Assembly: GCF_007830445.1 (NCBI RefSeq)
Contig: NZ_VLKR01000023.1
Span: 49,613 to 113,612, forward strand
From: Sphingobacterium siyangense
GTDB lineage: Bacteria > Bacteroidota > Bacteroidia > Sphingobacteriales > Sphingobacteriaceae
Length of the DNA: 64,000 nucleotides
Reading direction: 5' to 3'
Positions 17,028 through 27,426 of this stretch are shown piece after piece. The notes beneath the pieces were generated by a model. That model saw only the letters and a list, made by a program, of their open reading frames with translations, did no database searches and was not told the DNA's origin. Position 1 is the first letter of the stretch. Each line of letters opens with the position of its first letter. Made by a program: the position numbers and the translations under genes.

Positions 17028-18240
17028 GGCATATCTGATCATAAAGGACAATCCGAAAATTGACTTTTCGAATCAAATTATAAAAGGTGCCTTAAATATT
17101 TTCGCTTATGATGGACAGTGTGAAGGCGACCGGGCAACTTATATTTTTGAGATTATTTCCATTTCAAAAAAGAAAGACAAAATCCGTAAAGCCGTTTTGC
17201 AAGGTTTAGCGACAGAACACGACGACACTTGGAATTTGACGCATCTCTTTGCCCTGGCGAAACTCTATGCGCAGCAAAATGACACGGAAGCAAAAGAAGC
17301 GATATACAACCGGTTTTTAAACAATCCGATTGAAGGTTCTGATTGGGTGGGAGCATCGGAAATATTAGAACTTGACGGACTAGAAGGCTTATTTTACGTT
17401 GCCGAGAAATTTGGAAAATACATTGAACAAAATCCTGACGACTGGCAAGACGATGGGATAATTACGCGTTTTCAAGCAGAAAACCAAAACATACAGGTTG
17501 CTGAAGAACTTAAAAAGAAAGCCCGGACCAATAAGTTCATCCATATTTACCTTGACAACATACAGCGAACAGAAATAAACCTGAAAGCCCAGCGGACAAA
17601 ACCCCAACAATACAACGACATCGTTGATGAAGTTTTAAATAGTAAGCCCTGTATTTCTTTTGCAAGAATCAGAAAGCTAACAGAAGAAGAGATAAACACT
17701 ATCGCAAAGCATCTTTTGAAAGAAACAGACTCGGCAAATATCGAATGCCTTTTGGATATTTTTGACTTTCACAAATTTCCTTACGATAGTCAATTCATTT
17801 TAGACTTTGCTAAACACAAGCGAACAAGTAAAAACAGCATAGCTGAAAATGCAATTCACGCGCTCAAACATCTAAAAAGCAAAGCTATTAGAGACTTTGC
17901 CTTGAACAAAATACAATCCTCCAAAAATCCGATTGACTATTTAGAATTGCTAATTCTCAATTACAAACGTACCGACTCGAAGCTGCTAGCCGACATCGCA
18001 GAAAAGGCAAAAAATGTACACAAAATTGAGCGATTAGCAGGAATATACACCGACATTTTCAAAGAAAATAAGACAAAAGCCTGTAAAAAACCACTTGAGA
18101 TTCTGTATAGCAAAATGAATTGTGCGCTTCACAGAAAAGGGATAGTAGAAATCCTACTGGATAACAACGTTCTGTCCGATAAAATAAGAAAAGAACTTAA
18201 ATTTGACTGTGATCTGGAAACACGGAAATTAACGAATTAA
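16966..18240 (+). CDS. Helical-repeat protein of unknown function (module copy B)
   Basis: 424 residues, paralogue of 2006-3316 over nearly its entire length, starting MTDPINIKRQFLNALKRGTG. It is soluble and helical, with the same HEAT-like helix pairs. The C-terminus ends at 'DLETRKLTN', about 12 residues short of copy A. It is separated from its PH-like partner by 1.1 kb, unlike the 49-bp gap in copy A. Function unknown. Confidence 0.65.
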   Translation: MTDPINIKRQFLNALKRGTGEAYLIIKDNPKIDFSNQIIKGALNIFAYDGQCEGDRATYIFEIISISKKKDKIRKAVLQGLATEHDDTWNLTHLFALAKLYAQQNDTEAKEAIYNRFLNNPIEGSDWVGASEILELDGLEGLFYVAEKFGKYIEQNPDDWQDDGIITRFQAENQNIQVAEELKKKARTNKFIHIYLDNIQRTEINLKAQRTKPQQYNDIVDEVLNSKPCISFARIRKLTEEEINTIAKHLLKETDSANIECLLDIFDFHKFPYDSQFILDFAKHKRTSKNSIAENAIHALKHLKSKAIRDFALNKIQSSKNPIDYLELLILNYKRTDSKLLADIAEKAKNVHKIERLAGIYTDIFKENKTKACKKPLEILYSKMNCALHRKGIVEILLDNNVLSDKIRKELKFDCDLETRKLTN

Positions 18241-18253
18241 AAATATCAATTTG

Positions 18254-18781
18254 CTACCTCGCTCCCAACTCTTCGGCCAGCGCCTGTAAGTTTTGGTCAG
18301 CTTCTTCAAATCGGTTGAGTTCAATCGCATTGGATTCGGTAACAGCTTCGAGCAGGGCACGTCCCTCCTTAAAATCCATATAAGCCATGACGGTATCGCC
18401 ACCCCACATCCAATCGAAAATCAGGGCAAAACCATCCAAAGCATAGCCCTCCAGCTGCTTTAAAAGAGCTAGCATCGGCAATATTTCTTGATAGTTTTCA
18501 CTGAAATTCAGCACGGTGAATCTCCACCGTTGTTTTTCCTCGTCATAATGCTCCTTAGCACCATAAAATCGGTCCTTGAGCAGATTATCGAATACTTCAC
18601 GAATGCGCGCTTGAGAATAACTTGGAATAACGTCCAAAGCTGTTTTACCATACATCTGCCGGCTCGCCCACCATCGCGACCAGTTATCATCATTGTTCGG
18701 GGAAATTGGCTGTACAGCAAAAAACTCGCCCAATCTCACTTTTTCTATTTGAATGCTTATGTAAAGGCTATCCAGTTCCAT
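18254..18781 (-). CDS. Hypothetical acidic cytosolic protein
   Basis: 175 residues, acidic, without signal or TM segments. It is rich in aromatic residues ('NWSRWWASRQMYGKTALDV', 'GFALIFDWMWGGDTVMAYMD'), a composition common in immunity proteins of polymorphic toxin systems. The start at 18781 lies 11 bp after the stop of the membrane regulator gene on the same strand, so it may be cotranscribed with it. No family is recognised. Confidence 0.5.
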   Translation of the reverse strand: MELDSLYISIQIEKVRLGEFFAVQPISPNNDDNWSRWWASRQMYGKTALDVIPSYSQARIREVFDNLLKDRFYGAKEHYDEEKQRWRFTVLNFSENYQEILPMLALLKQLEGYALDGFALIFDWMWGGDTVMAYMDFKEGRALLEAVTESNAIELNRFEEADQNLQALAEELGAR

Positions 18782-18792
18782 ATCAAACTCAT

Positions 18793-20127
18793 TTAAAATT
18801 TTTCACCTGTGTAAAGATCTTTTAATAGCAGATTCTCGAATTGACCAATACCTGAAAACATAATATTAATTCCCATGACACGCCCAATGGACTTGTTATA
18901 ATTGGTAGCATATACCTCATGATTATTAATCAATAAGCTAACCCTTTTATTGACAACACGGAGTGTCAATGACCCTCCTTGTGTAAAATCATGTCCAAAA
19001 GCACGAAGGTCATTTTGCTCGCCGTGTTTCTTATTTTCAGAAAACTGATATCTTGTCCATACCGTACATTCTGGTTTGAAGATATTAAAACGATGCTGAT
19101 CTAATTCTCCATATATGTTAACATCGATCTGCGAACAACGGACGCCAGTTCGATTTTCCGAAGTATGCAATTGAAACGAAAGTTCATAATTATCCCCATT
19201 TATATGGGTTGGTTTTATATTAGAAAAAGAGATAAAAAATGTCCTTAAGGTATCCACTCCCGCTTTAAAAGCATCGACAGCTGATACGGCTATTGCCTGT
19301 TGCTTATTTGTTATGTTAGGAGTAGCAATTGGATACACTCGGACGGTATCAAATTGATTAGTTCCTGTTACAGACCATCCCTTCGTCTGAAGATACACAT
19401 ACCCCGTATCAATTGCCTTGTTTTTATGCATCAACTTGGGGTAATACCTTCCAGGCATCTGATAGTAATGGCTAAGCATAGAACTCAAAAAAGGTTTCAT
19501 TGGCCTGCCGTCACCAAATTCAATGGAAAAATTCCTTAAAGAATCTTGTAAAGATTCCTTAGATTTTAATTTAAAAATTGCAGAATGCGGTGTAATTCCT
19601 GTTGGATTAAGGCATGACAATGTAACTCCTGCAAACAATTTGTCCTGTTTACCGGTCGGTTTCATTATGATCAAGGTCAATATAAAAGCCAATGCCAAGA
19701 AAACCGAAGACATCAACCACATTGCCCGATTTTTTTTTTGCAAATCCGGCATATCATCCCTACTTGCGATCTTTGGCAAATCCAATTCCGGTTTATTACC
19801 ATCTCGATTTTCAAAAGCTTCCCAATCGCTATAACCAACAAATTGAGCAAGCGCATCGCGGGTCGCTTTTTGGGGAAAGTAGCGTTCCGAAGTTTTAAAC
19901 TTGCCAAAGATCCTTTTGAGCGTACTTTCACTCAGACGAATTTTTGTTTTTCTTGCAAGCAGCCTGCTCAGGTTTATATAATCGCCATTCGTCCATTCAG
20001 CGATCTGCTTCTCGCCGATCATATCGGCTATCAATTGACAACAGACATCAAGATTTTGAAAAAATGAGGAGTTTACGGCTTGTTCAGATTGGCTTTTCAT
20101 TACTAATAACTGGTTATCTTTTAACAT
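18793..20127 (-). CDS. Membrane-spanning regulator: N-terminal HTH-like domain, TM, PKD-like and lectin-like sensor
   Basis: 444 residues (an ATG ten codons in, at 20100, is also possible). The N-terminal 100 residues contain 'RLSESTLKRIFGKFKTS' and 'ATRDALAQFVGYSDWEAFE', the HTH-like module common in Sphingobacteriales regulators. One TM helix follows at about 138-156 (WLMSSVFLALAFILTLIIM). The outside half has a PKD-like domain ('FSIEFGDGRPMKPF...YYQMPGRYYPKLMH') and a concanavalin-like C-terminus ('LTLRVVNKRVSLLINNHEVY'). This predicts a one-component sensor that binds a ligand in the periplasm and DNA in the cytosol. It diverges from the SusCD locus at 20289, its probable target. Confidence 0.7.
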   Translation of the reverse strand: MLKDNQLLVMKSQSEQAVNSSFFQNLDVCCQLIADMIGEKQIAEWTNGDYINLSRLLARKTKIRLSESTLKRIFGKFKTSERYFPQKATRDALAQFVGYSDWEAFENRDGNKPELDLPKIASRDDMPDLQKKNRAMWLMSSVFLALAFILTLIIMKPTGKQDKLFAGVTLSCLNPTGITPHSAIFKLKSKESLQDSLRNFSIEFGDGRPMKPFLSSMLSHYYQMPGRYYPKLMHKNKAIDTGYVYLQTKGWSVTGTNQFDTVRVYPIATPNITNKQQAIAVSAVDAFKAGVDTLRTFFISFSNIKPTHINGDNYELSFQLHTSENRTGVRCSQIDVNIYGELDQHRFNIFKPECTVWTRYQFSENKKHGEQNDLRAFGHDFTQGGSLTLRVVNKRVSLLINNHEVYATNYNKSIGRVMGINIMFSGIGQFENLLLKDLYTGEKF

Positions 20128-20288
20128 GTTAAACTGTTCAAAAATTTGAACAGCACTTTGAACAGGACAAGATTATGATCTGTCGTGAAACCCTTCATAA
20201 TTTTACTAAACCAAACAAAACTTAAATCAGGTTGGTAAGTAACAATCTTTTTAAAAGTTAACCAAAGATAAACAAAAACATAAATTAG

Positions 20289-23200
20289 ATGAAAAGAAAA
20301 CTACTACTATTGGCGATGTTTTTGGGCCTGCAATACGCAGCATTGGCCCAAAATAAGAAGGTTTCGGGCAAGGTAATTGACGCTTTGACCCAGCAGGTGC
20401 TGTCGGGTGTCAGTATCACAGCTGAGGGGGCCAGGAGCGGAACGAGCAGCGATAAAAATGGTCTTTTTAGCTTGGAAATACCCCAGACTACATCAACTAT
20501 ACGTGCAAGCTATATAGGTTATCAAGAGCAGAACATTCCAGTTACCGGACAAGCTCTATTGATCGCATTGAAAAGTCAACAAAATGAATTAAGCGAAGTC
20601 GTAGTAGTGGGTTACGGTACGCAAAAGAAGAAAGATGTCACCGGATCGATTTCCACCATCGGTTCCAAAGATGTAGGTGGAAGGCAGACGGTACAAGTTT
20701 CCGAAGCTTTACAAGGTGCTGTACCCGGCGTTTCGGTGACTCGATCGAATGGCGCTCCAGGAGCCGGATCAAGTATCTTGATTCGTGGTATTACTTCGCT
20801 GAACAACAACTCGCCCCTCATTATTGTCGACGGAGTGCCTGTGAGCAATATCGACAATATCAATCCCAATGACGTAGAAAATATCAGTGTTTTAAAGGAT
20901 GCATCTTCGGCTTCCATCTATGGTTCAAGAGGGGCTGCTGGCGTTATACTGGTGACGACCAAACGGGGGAAAAATGGAAAAAGTAGCTTAGACTATACGT
21001 TCGAATATGGTTTTCAAAAAGCAACGGCCATGCCGGAGTATGTTGGCATACAGGATTATTTCCGCTATTTCAATGAAAGATCGAGAAATGACGGTGGCAC
21101 AAACATCCGAACAGATGAATTTATCGACACCTACTTGGACAACAACGCCAAAGATCCAGATGCTTTTCCCAACACAAATTGGCAAGACGTCGTTTTTCAC
21201 AAAAACTATGCACCACGAAAACGTCATGATCTGGTGTTGACCAGCGGAACCGAAAAATTGAAAACAAAAGCCTCATTTGGCTATTCAAATTCAGATGCGC
21301 TATACGACAATTATAATTACGAACGATTTCTTTTCCGCCTGAATAACGACCTGCAGATCAGCTCAACGCTGTCAGCCAATGTGGATCTAGCCTATAAACG
21401 TACCAATATCAAAACACCAACTTACAACCCTATTTATGATGCCCGCATTTTCCCTTCGTTTTATGACGATTATTATGCCGATGGGAGATTTGCTCCGGGC
21501 AAGGAAGGTCTTAATCCCATTGCTAATGTACTGGAAGGCGGTACGTCCGCTGAAAAACTCAATCAGCTCCAAGGTCGTGTCGGTTTAAACTACAAACCGT
21601 TCAAGGGCTTGCTATTATCGGCGCTTGTCTCCCCAACATTTGACTTTGATAAAAGTAAGACCTACAATAAACAAATAAAGTACTACGATAAAGAAGACCC
21701 TGCCCGACAAATCTATGTGCGCGGCGCCTCGACAACCTTATCCGAATCACGAACCGAGCGCTATGCCATCAATGGACAATTACTTGCCAATTATACGACA
21801 AGCATAGCCGATGATCATCATGTGGATGCGCTTCTAGGGTATGAGGAAAATTATGACAATACCGAAAATCTAGGAGCCGCTCGCGATGGATTTCCGTTAT
21901 TGGGCTACCCCTATCTTGATGCTGGCAGCACACAGCTGTGGAGCAATTCTGGAAATGCCCGCGAGGCCGGCCTACATTCCTACTTTTCACGTATACAATA
22001 CAATTACAAAAACAAATACTACTTGCAGGGTAATATCCGGATTGACCAGTCTTCCCGTTTTGCGAAGAAATATAGAACCGCAACCTTTCCATCATTTTCT
22101 GGCGGTTGGGTATTGAGCGAAGAAAAATTTATGAAAGGTCTTAACTGGATCAATTTCCTGCGTTTTCGTGGCGGCTGGGGACGCGCCGGAAACGAGCGTA
22201 TTGGCGATTATCCATATCAAGCCAACCTGACGACGACAACCGCATTAATCTATCAAAATGGTGTTGTTGTCCCTGTTGTAGGTGCAGGCCAACAAGTCTA
22301 TGCCATCCCCGATATCAGCTGGGAGACCACACAAAGTACCGATTTAGGCCTAGACGCCGCGCTTTTCAGCAACAAATTAAATATTGCAGCAACCTATTAC
22401 CGCAAAAAAACATTTGACATCTTACTACCTTTGGATATTCCACTATATGTGGGCTATGACAAACCCAATCAAAATGCAGGGACACTCGCTGTAAATGGAT
22501 GGGAACTTGAGGCGACCTGGAAATCAAAAATTGGTCAGCTGGGCTATAGTATTGCAGTCAATGCGTCCGACGCAAAAAGTAAAATTGGAGACCTGAAAGG
22601 CACGCAGACCCTCGGTGATCAGCTCATCCGGGAAGGTAGTGAGTATAACGAATGGTTTGGCTACCGCTACGATGGTATTTTCCAAAGTATAGACGAGGTA
22701 ACTGCCGGGCCCGTCGCCAATGCATCCACGAAACCCGGTGACTTTCGCTATGTGGACACCAATGGTGATGGAAAAATCACACCGGACGATAAGGTTACTT
22801 TAGGCGGAGCATTACCCCGTTATCAGTACGGCGGTAATATCCGACTGGATTACAAAGGATTTGACTTTGCTTTGGTATTTCAAGGTGTAGGAAAAAAATT
22901 AACAAGACGGACTTCAGAGTCCATTCAACCATTTTTGAGCGCTTTTGGAAATGTCCCTATAGAAATGGTCGGTAAGTTTTGGAGTACCAACAATACCGAA
23001 GAACAAAATCTAGCGGCATTCTATCCACGTCTATCCAACAACTCCAACCCACAAAATTATGCGCTATCGGACCACTGGCTGATGAACGGCTCCTATTTTC
23101 GCTTGAAAAACCTGACGCTAGGATATACGCTTACACAAAATTTTATCAGTAAAGCAGGCATTCAATCATTGCGAATCTTCGCCTCCGCAAATGACCTGTT

Positions 23201-23300
23201 TTCGCTCAGTCATTTTCCGAAGTACATTGACCCGGAGGCGGGAAATTTTTCCTATCCTATTGTAACGACCTACATGTTTGGCGCGAGCGTTAGTTTTTAG
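20289..23300 (+). CDS. susC-like: SusC/RagA-family TonB-dependent transporter (locus 2)
   Basis: 1003 residues. Signal peptide (MKRKLLLLAMFLGLQYAALAQ), CarboxypepD_reg-like domain at about 22-100, plug opening 'LSEVVVVGYGTQKKKDVTGS' with 'SSASIYGSRGAAGVILVTTK', then the barrel, including the SusC-typical 'DTNGDGKITPDDKVTLGG'. It ends in Phe. The promoter must lie in the 161-bp gap shared with the divergent membrane regulator. It is followed 40 bp later by its SusD partner. Confidence 0.95.
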   Translation: MKRKLLLLAMFLGLQYAALAQNKKVSGKVIDALTQQVLSGVSITAEGARSGTSSDKNGLFSLEIPQTTSTIRASYIGYQEQNIPVTGQALLIALKSQQNELSEVVVVGYGTQKKKDVTGSISTIGSKDVGGRQTVQVSEALQGAVPGVSVTRSNGAPGAGSSILIRGITSLNNNSPLIIVDGVPVSNIDNINPNDVENISVLKDASSASIYGSRGAAGVILVTTKRGKNGKSSLDYTFEYGFQKATAMPEYVGIQDYFRYFNERSRNDGGTNIRTDEFIDTYLDNNAKDPDAFPNTNWQDVVFHKNYAPRKRHDLVLTSGTEKLKTKASFGYSNSDALYDNYNYERFLFRLNNDLQISSTLSANVDLAYKRTNIKTPTYNPIYDARIFPSFYDDYYADGRFAPGKEGLNPIANVLEGGTSAEKLNQLQGRVGLNYKPFKGLLLSALVSPTFDFDKSKTYNKQIKYYDKEDPARQIYVRGASTTLSESRTERYAINGQLLANYTTSIADDHHVDALLGYEENYDNTENLGAARDGFPLLGYPYLDAGSTQLWSNSGNAREAGLHSYFSRIQYNYKNKYYLQGNIRIDQSSRFAKKYRTATFPSFSGGWVLSEEKFMKGLNWINFLRFRGGWGRAGNERIGDYPYQANLTTTTALIYQNGVVVPVVGAGQQVYAIPDISWETTQSTDLGLDAALFSNKLNIAATYYRKKTFDILLPLDIPLYVGYDKPNQNAGTLAVNGWELEATWKSKIGQLGYSIAVNASDAKSKIGDLKGTQTLGDQLIREGSEYNEWFGYRYDGIFQSIDEVTAGPVANASTKPGDFRYVDTNGDGKITPDDKVTLGGALPRYQYGGNIRLDYKGFDFALVFQGVGKKLTRRTSESIQPFLSAFGNVPIEMVGKFWSTNNTEEQNLAAFYPRLSNNSNPQNYALSDHWLMNGSYFRLKNLTLGYTLTQNFISKAGIQSLRIFASANDLFSLSHFPKYIDPEAGNFSYPIVTTYMFGASVSF

Positions 23301-23340
23301 CAGAAACAAATTCTTATAGCATTATAAAACGTAAAACACG

Positions 23341-25017
23341 ATGAGAAAGATATTCATTTTTATGACATTAGGCCTAATGTCATGCAATAAACTCGATTTA
23401 AACCCTTTGACAGGGCCATCTACAAGCACCTTTTATGCCAATCAGGCTGAGCTTGAATTAGCGGTAAACGATTTGTACCGATCTGTCTTTTGGGAGAATG
23501 ACAACGAGCTCTTTAGCGATAACGAATGGCATCGTGCACAGTTGACCAATGCTGTCATCGGTGGGACGATGAATGCAGATGATGCAGCTGTACAAACCTT
23601 TTGGCTCAACAGCTACAAAGCTATTGCCAGAGTGTGCTCCTTTTTGGAAAATAAAGACCGGGCTGCGGGCAATACACCTGCTGCTGTACTTACACGGCTT
23701 GAAGCCGAAATGAGATTGATCCGCGCTTACCAGTACGTAAGACTTGTTACGCACTTTGGAGATGTTCCCCTAATTACCAAAACACTATCGTTGGAAGAAG
23801 CCGGCACCATCACCAGGACCGATCAAACGACAATAGCCGACTTTATCTTTTCGGAACTGGATTTTGCAGCCACGAACCTTCCTGCTAGCTATCTCAATTC
23901 CGATATCAAAAGGCTGACCAAGGGAGTCGCTTTTGCGATCAAAGCAAGGGCGGCGCTTTATATGGGAAAATACGATCTTGCGCGCGATGCCGCACAGGAA
24001 GTCATGACTCTAGCAAAAGCGGGAACTTACGCACTCAACCCCAGTTTCCGAGATTTATTCTTAAAAGCCGGTGAGAGCAGCAAAGAACTTATCTTAAGCT
24101 TTCCGAGAGATCAGGCGCAGAAAGTATTTAATGGTTCAGAATATGTCAAGGATTTTATTTCCAGGACAGCTGGCGGATATGGTGCCGACATACCAACTAG
24201 GGATGTCGTGGATGCTTTTGAATGTACGGATGGTCTGCCGATCGATGAGTCTCCACAATACAATCCACTCGACCCTTTTAAAAATAGGGATCCTCGTTTA
24301 AGATCAACTGTCGTCGAGTTTAATACCTATTGGCTTGGAAACAATTATACACCCCATCCCGATTCACTGCAGGTATGGAGCAACAAACTTGGCCGCAAAG
24401 TGACGAATAATGACAGCCGGGCGGTGGCGCAGTTTGCCAGTTACACAGGCTTCCTTTGGAAAAAAGGTATCGACCAGACTTGGCCTGACCGGTTGGTAGA
24501 AGATCAAGATGTCTACATTATCCGTTATGCCGAGATGCTATTGACCTACGCCGAGGCGAAGATCGAACGCAACGAAATCGACGCCACTGTATTGGATGCA
24601 CTCAATCAGGTGCGCGCCAGAGCCTATGGTGTATCCGTGACACAGACCACGGACTACCCTGCGGTGACAACCATGATGCAAGCCGACTTAAGAAAAATTG
24701 TCCGTCGGGAAAGACGGGTCGAATTTGTTCGCGAAGGACTCCGATACATGGACTTGATCCGATGGAAAATAGCCGAAAAAGCACTCGCAAGACCTGTGAT
24801 AGGCTTACCAGACCCTCAAGCCCAAAACAGGTCAAAATGGCCTTTTCCAGGAACTACCCCGATTGATGATGATGGTATCGCAGACTACAGCATCTTCGGC
24901 ACGGACGTCAAAATCCTTAACGAACGTAAATTTGATAAAAGTAGACAGTACCTATGGCCAATTCCTGCGATCGAACGGCGCCAAAATCCCAATATCGAAC
25001 AGAACCCAAATTATTAA
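23341..25017 (+). CDS. susD-like: SusD/RagB-family lipoprotein (locus 2)
   Basis: 558 residues with a very short lipoprotein signal (MRKIFIFMTLGLMSC, Cys15). TPR-type helices ('EMRLIRAYQYVRLVTHFGDV') and the C-terminal block 'IVRRERRVEFVREGLRYMDL' identify SusD. It ends 'RQNPNIEQNPNY', the common SusD tail. It binds the substrate for the SusC encoded 40 bp upstream. Confidence 0.93.
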   Translation: MRKIFIFMTLGLMSCNKLDLNPLTGPSTSTFYANQAELELAVNDLYRSVFWENDNELFSDNEWHRAQLTNAVIGGTMNADDAAVQTFWLNSYKAIARVCSFLENKDRAAGNTPAAVLTRLEAEMRLIRAYQYVRLVTHFGDVPLITKTLSLEEAGTITRTDQTTIADFIFSELDFAATNLPASYLNSDIKRLTKGVAFAIKARAALYMGKYDLARDAAQEVMTLAKAGTYALNPSFRDLFLKAGESSKELILSFPRDQAQKVFNGSEYVKDFISRTAGGYGADIPTRDVVDAFECTDGLPIDESPQYNPLDPFKNRDPRLRSTVVEFNTYWLGNNYTPHPDSLQVWSNKLGRKVTNNDSRAVAQFASYTGFLWKKGIDQTWPDRLVEDQDVYIIRYAEMLLTYAEAKIERNEIDATVLDALNQVRARAYGVSVTQTTDYPAVTTMMQADLRKIVRRERRVEFVREGLRYMDLIRWKIAEKALARPVIGLPDPQAQNRSKWPFPGTTPIDDDGIADYSIFGTDVKILNERKFDKSRQYLWPIPAIERRQNPNIEQNPNY

Positions 25018-25035
25018 TCCCCGATTAACATACAT

Positions 25036-27414
25036 ATGAAATTAAGATCAATGTTACAGCAGAGCGCACTAGTAAGCACATTCCTATTTTTATGCGCCAA
25101 TGTGGAAGCGCAAAACAAGCCACTGAAAGTCAGTGGCGTTTACCCCCATCTAGCGACCTTCAATGAAGGTTGGCCCAAAACTGAACAGGAAAAGAAGAAA
25201 GGTGGTCAGGGCTATGAAAATGGTATTGGCGCTATCACTCCCTGGGCAGGGAAGCTTTGGATGGTCACTTATTCACCCCATGAGCCCCATGGTAGTGCTG
25301 ACAAGCTCTACAGCATAGATAAAAATCTTCAGGTGACGATTCATCCCGAGAGTATAGGCGGAACACCGGCAAACCGGATGATTCACCGCGAATCCAATCA
25401 ATTGATCACCAGCAGTTATTTTATTGATGATAAGGGCAAAGTACGAGTCATACCTTTCTCGGTCATGCCCGGACGGATGACCGCTACCGCAAGGCATCTT
25501 TCCGATCCAAACAACATGGTCTATTTTTACGATATGGAAGGGATGCTGTACGAAGTGAACGTAAACACCCTATCCGTAAATAAGCTCTTTCACAAACCCG
25601 TTCCGGGCTGGCATGGTAAAGGTGCCTATACAGCGCAAAACAGGCTTGTAGTGGCCAATAATGGCGAAGAAGCGGTATTTAAGATCGGTAAAGAGATGCT
25701 CAAGGCAGGCGATCTACCACAAAATGAAGAAGACAAAGGTGTATTGGCCAGCTGGGACGGAAAAAAATGGGAAATCATCGAACGAAGACAGTTTACAGAC
25801 GTCACTGGCCCCGGAGGTATCTATGGAAGTCCTGACGATAAAACCCCACTGTGGAGCATTGGCTGGGATAAACGTTCGGTCATACTCAAACTACTTGACA
25901 ATGGACAGTGGTACACCTATAGATTGCCAAAAGCAGCCCATACCTACGACCATCGTGGCGGCTGGTATACCGAATGGCCTCGTATCCGTGAGGTCGGCAA
26001 CGGCAAAATGCTGATGGACATGCATGCCATGCTATACGATTTCCCCAAGACATTTTCTAAAGCACATAGTGGAGGTATTCGTCCAGTCAATACCCACTTG
26101 CGTTACATTCCTGATTTCTGTAGCTGGAACGACCAGATCGTGATTGCTACAGATGAGACCACCGTACTCGAAAATCCATTGGCCGGACGCTCTCAATCCA
26201 ATTTGTGGTTCGGGCAATGGAACGATCTCCAAACCTGGGGAAGCCCCACTGGCTGGGGAGGTCCCTGGATGAAAGACCAGGTGAAGGCCAATATCCCCTC
26301 TGACCCCTATCTAATCAATGGTTTCGATCAAAAGGTACTTCACCTGAACACCAATAAAGAAGCCATGCTGACCATTCAAATTGATATAAATGGAAATAAT
26401 GAATGGAAGGATTACAAAACGCTTACCTTGAAGGCCAATGTTTATCAGTATTACCTCTTACCAACGGGCCTGAAAGCGAACTGGATACGCTTTAAAGTAA
26501 ACAAAGATTGTCGTGCAACTGCGTTTATGCACTTTACAGGGAAACCACAAACGTCCGACCCAGCTATGTTCAAGTCGCTCTCTGACATCAACAGCGCGGA
26601 AGCAATTCATAGCAATATCATCCGACCGGCCAATTTCAATAAGAACCTTCAGGTTTTGCAAACCGATAGCCACACATATGCTGAGATCACGGAAAATCTA
26701 ACAGCAGCCTCAAGTGTGGCCGATAGCAGTGCCCAGCTTCTTCGTCTTGGACAGTTTGCCAAGAGTTACACCAGTGATTCAGCTTCAATCATCATAAAAG
26801 ATGCTACTGGAACCTTTCGTATCCCTAAAGGTTCCAGCAATTACGAGCATTTTGCATATCGGGACAAAAGAGAAATTGAATCCGAAAGATTCATGCTTAA
26901 TATCAGCGGAACCTTTTATGAAGTCGGACGGGAAAGTGGTTTTCTCGCATTGCGACCAGTCACCACCCACAATAAGAAAATTATCGATTTCTGTACCTGG
27001 AGAGGATTGTTAGTATTTAGTGGTGCCCGTAAAAACGCTCAACCCGATGGTCAGTATTTTGGAGATCGCAACAATGGTCTGTGGTACGGCGCTGTGGACG
27101 ATATGTGGAAAATGGGCAAACCCCGTGGCGAAGGCGGTGTCTGGAAAAATACAGCAGTCAAAGCACATAGCCCTTCCCTACCTTACCTTATGACGGGCTA
27201 TGACCAAAAATCCGTTAAGCTGAGTGCAGATAGAAATACAAATATCACCTTGGAGGTAGACTATGACCTGACAGGTTTTAGCACCTATGAGACCATCCAT
27301 ATTCCTGCCGGCACAACTGTCGAACACAAATTTCCAAAAGGCTTCAGTGCGCATTGGGTCAGAGCGATTTCGGATCGTGAATGTCAGGCTACAGTATGGT
27401 TTAGCTATCAATAA
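25036..27414 (+). CDS. Exported two-repeat protein, probable beta-propeller-like surface or periplasmic protein
   Basis: 792 residues with a signal peptide ending 'CANVEAQ' and no clear lipobox. It has an internal duplication: 'LWFGQWNDLQTWGSPTGWGG' plus 'DPYLINGFDQKVLHL' (about 395-440) recurs as 'LWYGAVDDMWKMGKPRGEGG' plus 'LPYLMTGYDQKSVKL' (about 680-725), each followed by a beta-sandwich-like segment ending 'CRATAFMHF' or 'CQATVWFSY'. The first 350 residues look propeller-like. I see no known hydrolase signature. It lies between SusD and an MFS transporter with gaps under 20 bp, so it belongs to the uptake pathway and could be a new lyase or hydrolase, or a binding protein. Confidence 0.6.
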   Translation: MKLRSMLQQSALVSTFLFLCANVEAQNKPLKVSGVYPHLATFNEGWPKTEQEKKKGGQGYENGIGAITPWAGKLWMVTYSPHEPHGSADKLYSIDKNLQVTIHPESIGGTPANRMIHRESNQLITSSYFIDDKGKVRVIPFSVMPGRMTATARHLSDPNNMVYFYDMEGMLYEVNVNTLSVNKLFHKPVPGWHGKGAYTAQNRLVVANNGEEAVFKIGKEMLKAGDLPQNEEDKGVLASWDGKKWEIIERRQFTDVTGPGGIYGSPDDKTPLWSIGWDKRSVILKLLDNGQWYTYRLPKAAHTYDHRGGWYTEWPRIREVGNGKMLMDMHAMLYDFPKTFSKAHSGGIRPVNTHLRYIPDFCSWNDQIVIATDETTVLENPLAGRSQSNLWFGQWNDLQTWGSPTGWGGPWMKDQVKANIPSDPYLINGFDQKVLHLNTNKEAMLTIQIDINGNNEWKDYKTLTLKANVYQYYLLPTGLKANWIRFKVNKDCRATAFMHFTGKPQTSDPAMFKSLSDINSAEAIHSNIIRPANFNKNLQVLQTDSHTYAEITENLTAASSVADSSAQLLRLGQFAKSYTSDSASIIIKDATGTFRIPKGSSNYEHFAYRDKREIESERFMLNISGTFYEVGRESGFLALRPVTTHNKKIIDFCTWRGLLVFSGARKNAQPDGQYFGDRNNGLWYGAVDDMWKMGKPRGEGGVWKNTAVKAHSPSLPYLMTGYDQKSVKLSADRNTNITLEVDYDLTGFSTYETIHIPAGTTVEHKFPKGFSAHWVRAISDRECQATVWFSYQ

Positions 27415-27426
27415 AATAGGCACACC

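Larger units (their letters stand above)
15215..18240 (+). repeat. Copy B of the duplicated two-gene module
   Basis: Homologous to 1280-3316. The upstream non-coding block, the PH-like gene (15399-15848) and the helical-repeat gene (16966-18240) all recur. Between the two genes lies 1.1 kb with a minus-strand exported-protein gene and two gene fragments; one fragment (16581-16706) matches the pseudogene that follows the helical-repeat gene in copy A. The order of parts therefore differs between copies. Confidence 0.85.
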
